The translations under genes and the position numbers were made by a program. Below the pieces are notes generated by a model, which worked only from the letters and a program-made list of their open reading frames with translations, was not told the DNA's origin and did no database searches. From Chitinophagaceae bacterium (GTDB taxonomy: Bacteria; Bacteroidota; Bacteroidia; Chitinophagales; Chitinophagaceae): a stretch of 5,771 nt of DNA. The DNA is taken from positions 1-5,771 of the forward strand of contig CANHSD010000178.1 in the NCBI GenBank assembly GCA_947463105.1. The letters are read 5' to 3'. Each line of letters begins with the position of its first letter. Position 1 is the first letter of the stretch. Positions 5,340 through 5,771 of the stretch are shown one piece after another.

Positions 5340-5771
5340 CTATCCCCATTTTCTCAACTGCTTCAGCGTTGCATCAAGGTCGCGGGGCAAGGGAGCAACG
5401 AATGCATGTGGTAATCCCTGGCGATCGACCAAGTCCACGCTATAAGCATGGAGGGCCAATCTTGAAAGTAAGGGTCGCTCCTCTTCTTCTTTTTTAGACA
5501 TGTTGAATTTCCTTTTGAAGGAAGAGAGCAAAATGGGATCAGGTTTTCCGTAGAGCGGATCGCAAACCAGCGAGTGGCCAGCGTTAAAGAGGTGCACACG
5601 GATCTGGTGTGTTCTTCCCGTTTCAATCTGGAACTTCACCCAAGTGAATCCCCTGAACCTTTCTTCCACCGTATAATGGGTGATAGCAGGCTTTCCCTTT
5701 CTGCCGACACGCATCTTTCCCAACAAGGTTGGATGTTGTTCGATTGGCTGATCATATACTCCCTGGTCTTC
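5340..5771 (-). CDS. RluA/RluD-family 23S rRNA pseudouridine synthase, N-terminus cut by window edge
   Basis: Enzyme family that converts uridine to pseudouridine in structured RNA, mostly 23S rRNA and some tRNA. Only the C-terminal 143 residues are visible and the frame is open at the right edge, so the catalytic Asp motif (HRLD type) lies outside. Diagnostic features, in visible residues, are AITHYTVEE (29-37), the TGRTHQIRVH signature (51-60) followed by GHSLVCDPLYG (65-75), and the C-terminal RLALHAYSVDL (104-114) and VAPLPRDL (125-132). A charged insert, KRKFNMSKKEEEERP (86-100), separates the core from the last block and is familiar from Bacteroidota members. The exact target (RluA, RluC, RluD or TruC class) cannot be decided without the N-terminus, so no symbol is given. 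The gene is convergent with hisS; only 15 bases separate the stops. Confidence 0.93.
   Translation of the reverse strand, partial: EDQGVYDQPIEQHPTLLGKMRVGRKGKPAITHYTVEERFRGFTWVKFQIETGRTHQIRVHLFNAGHSLVCDPLYGKPDPILLSSFKRKFNMSKKEEEERPLLSRLALHAYSVDLVDRQGLPHAFVAPLPRDLDATLKQLRKWG

Noticed and set aside
5311..5347. Possible hairpin between GGGTA near the hisS end and TATCCC in the synthase end
   Set aside because: The arms do not pair perfectly and no T-run follows, so it is not called a terminator.

Overview
The window looks like ordinary chromosome from a Bacteroidota species. A Chitinophagaceae-like member is my best guess, from protein style rather than any marker gene. Supporting signs are TAnnTTTG-type promoter elements, start codons without Shine-Dalgarno sequences, a signal peptide ending in FSQ, a Bacteroidota-style HisRS with eukaryote-like motif 2, and a PstS-like lipoprotein/TPR pair. 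I see no mobile elements, CRISPR array, tRNA or rRNA.

Left part (1-3377, minus strand). An apparent operon reads leftwards from 3377. It encodes a 78-residue two-helix membrane protein, a PstS-like solute-binding lipoprotein whose start overlaps the previous stop (ATGA), and a 542-residue exported TPR protein. The operon ends in a strong intrinsic terminator at 479-509. Beyond it, a new unit starts with its own TAnnTTTG element and nuoA (complex I subunit A), which runs off the left edge. This is presumably the head of a nuo operon.

Right part (3378-5771). An 87-base divergent intergenic region separates the membrane-protein operon from a plus-strand pair: a low-molecular-weight protein tyrosine phosphatase and hisS, with 9 bases between them. 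A perfect TAnnTTTG element lies 13 bases before the phosphatase start, and a near match overlaps its stop codon just before hisS. An RluA/RluD-family pseudouridine synthase, missing its N-terminal part, enters from the right edge on the minus strand and converges on hisS with 15 bases between stops.

How the genes relate: hisS and the pseudouridine synthase belong to translation, and nuoA to respiration. The membrane protein, PstS-like lipoprotein and TPR protein form a probable envelope module of unknown substrate. That module is the least understood part of the window. I found no convincing new defence or mobile system. All gaps between genes are under 200 bases and are described in the entries.
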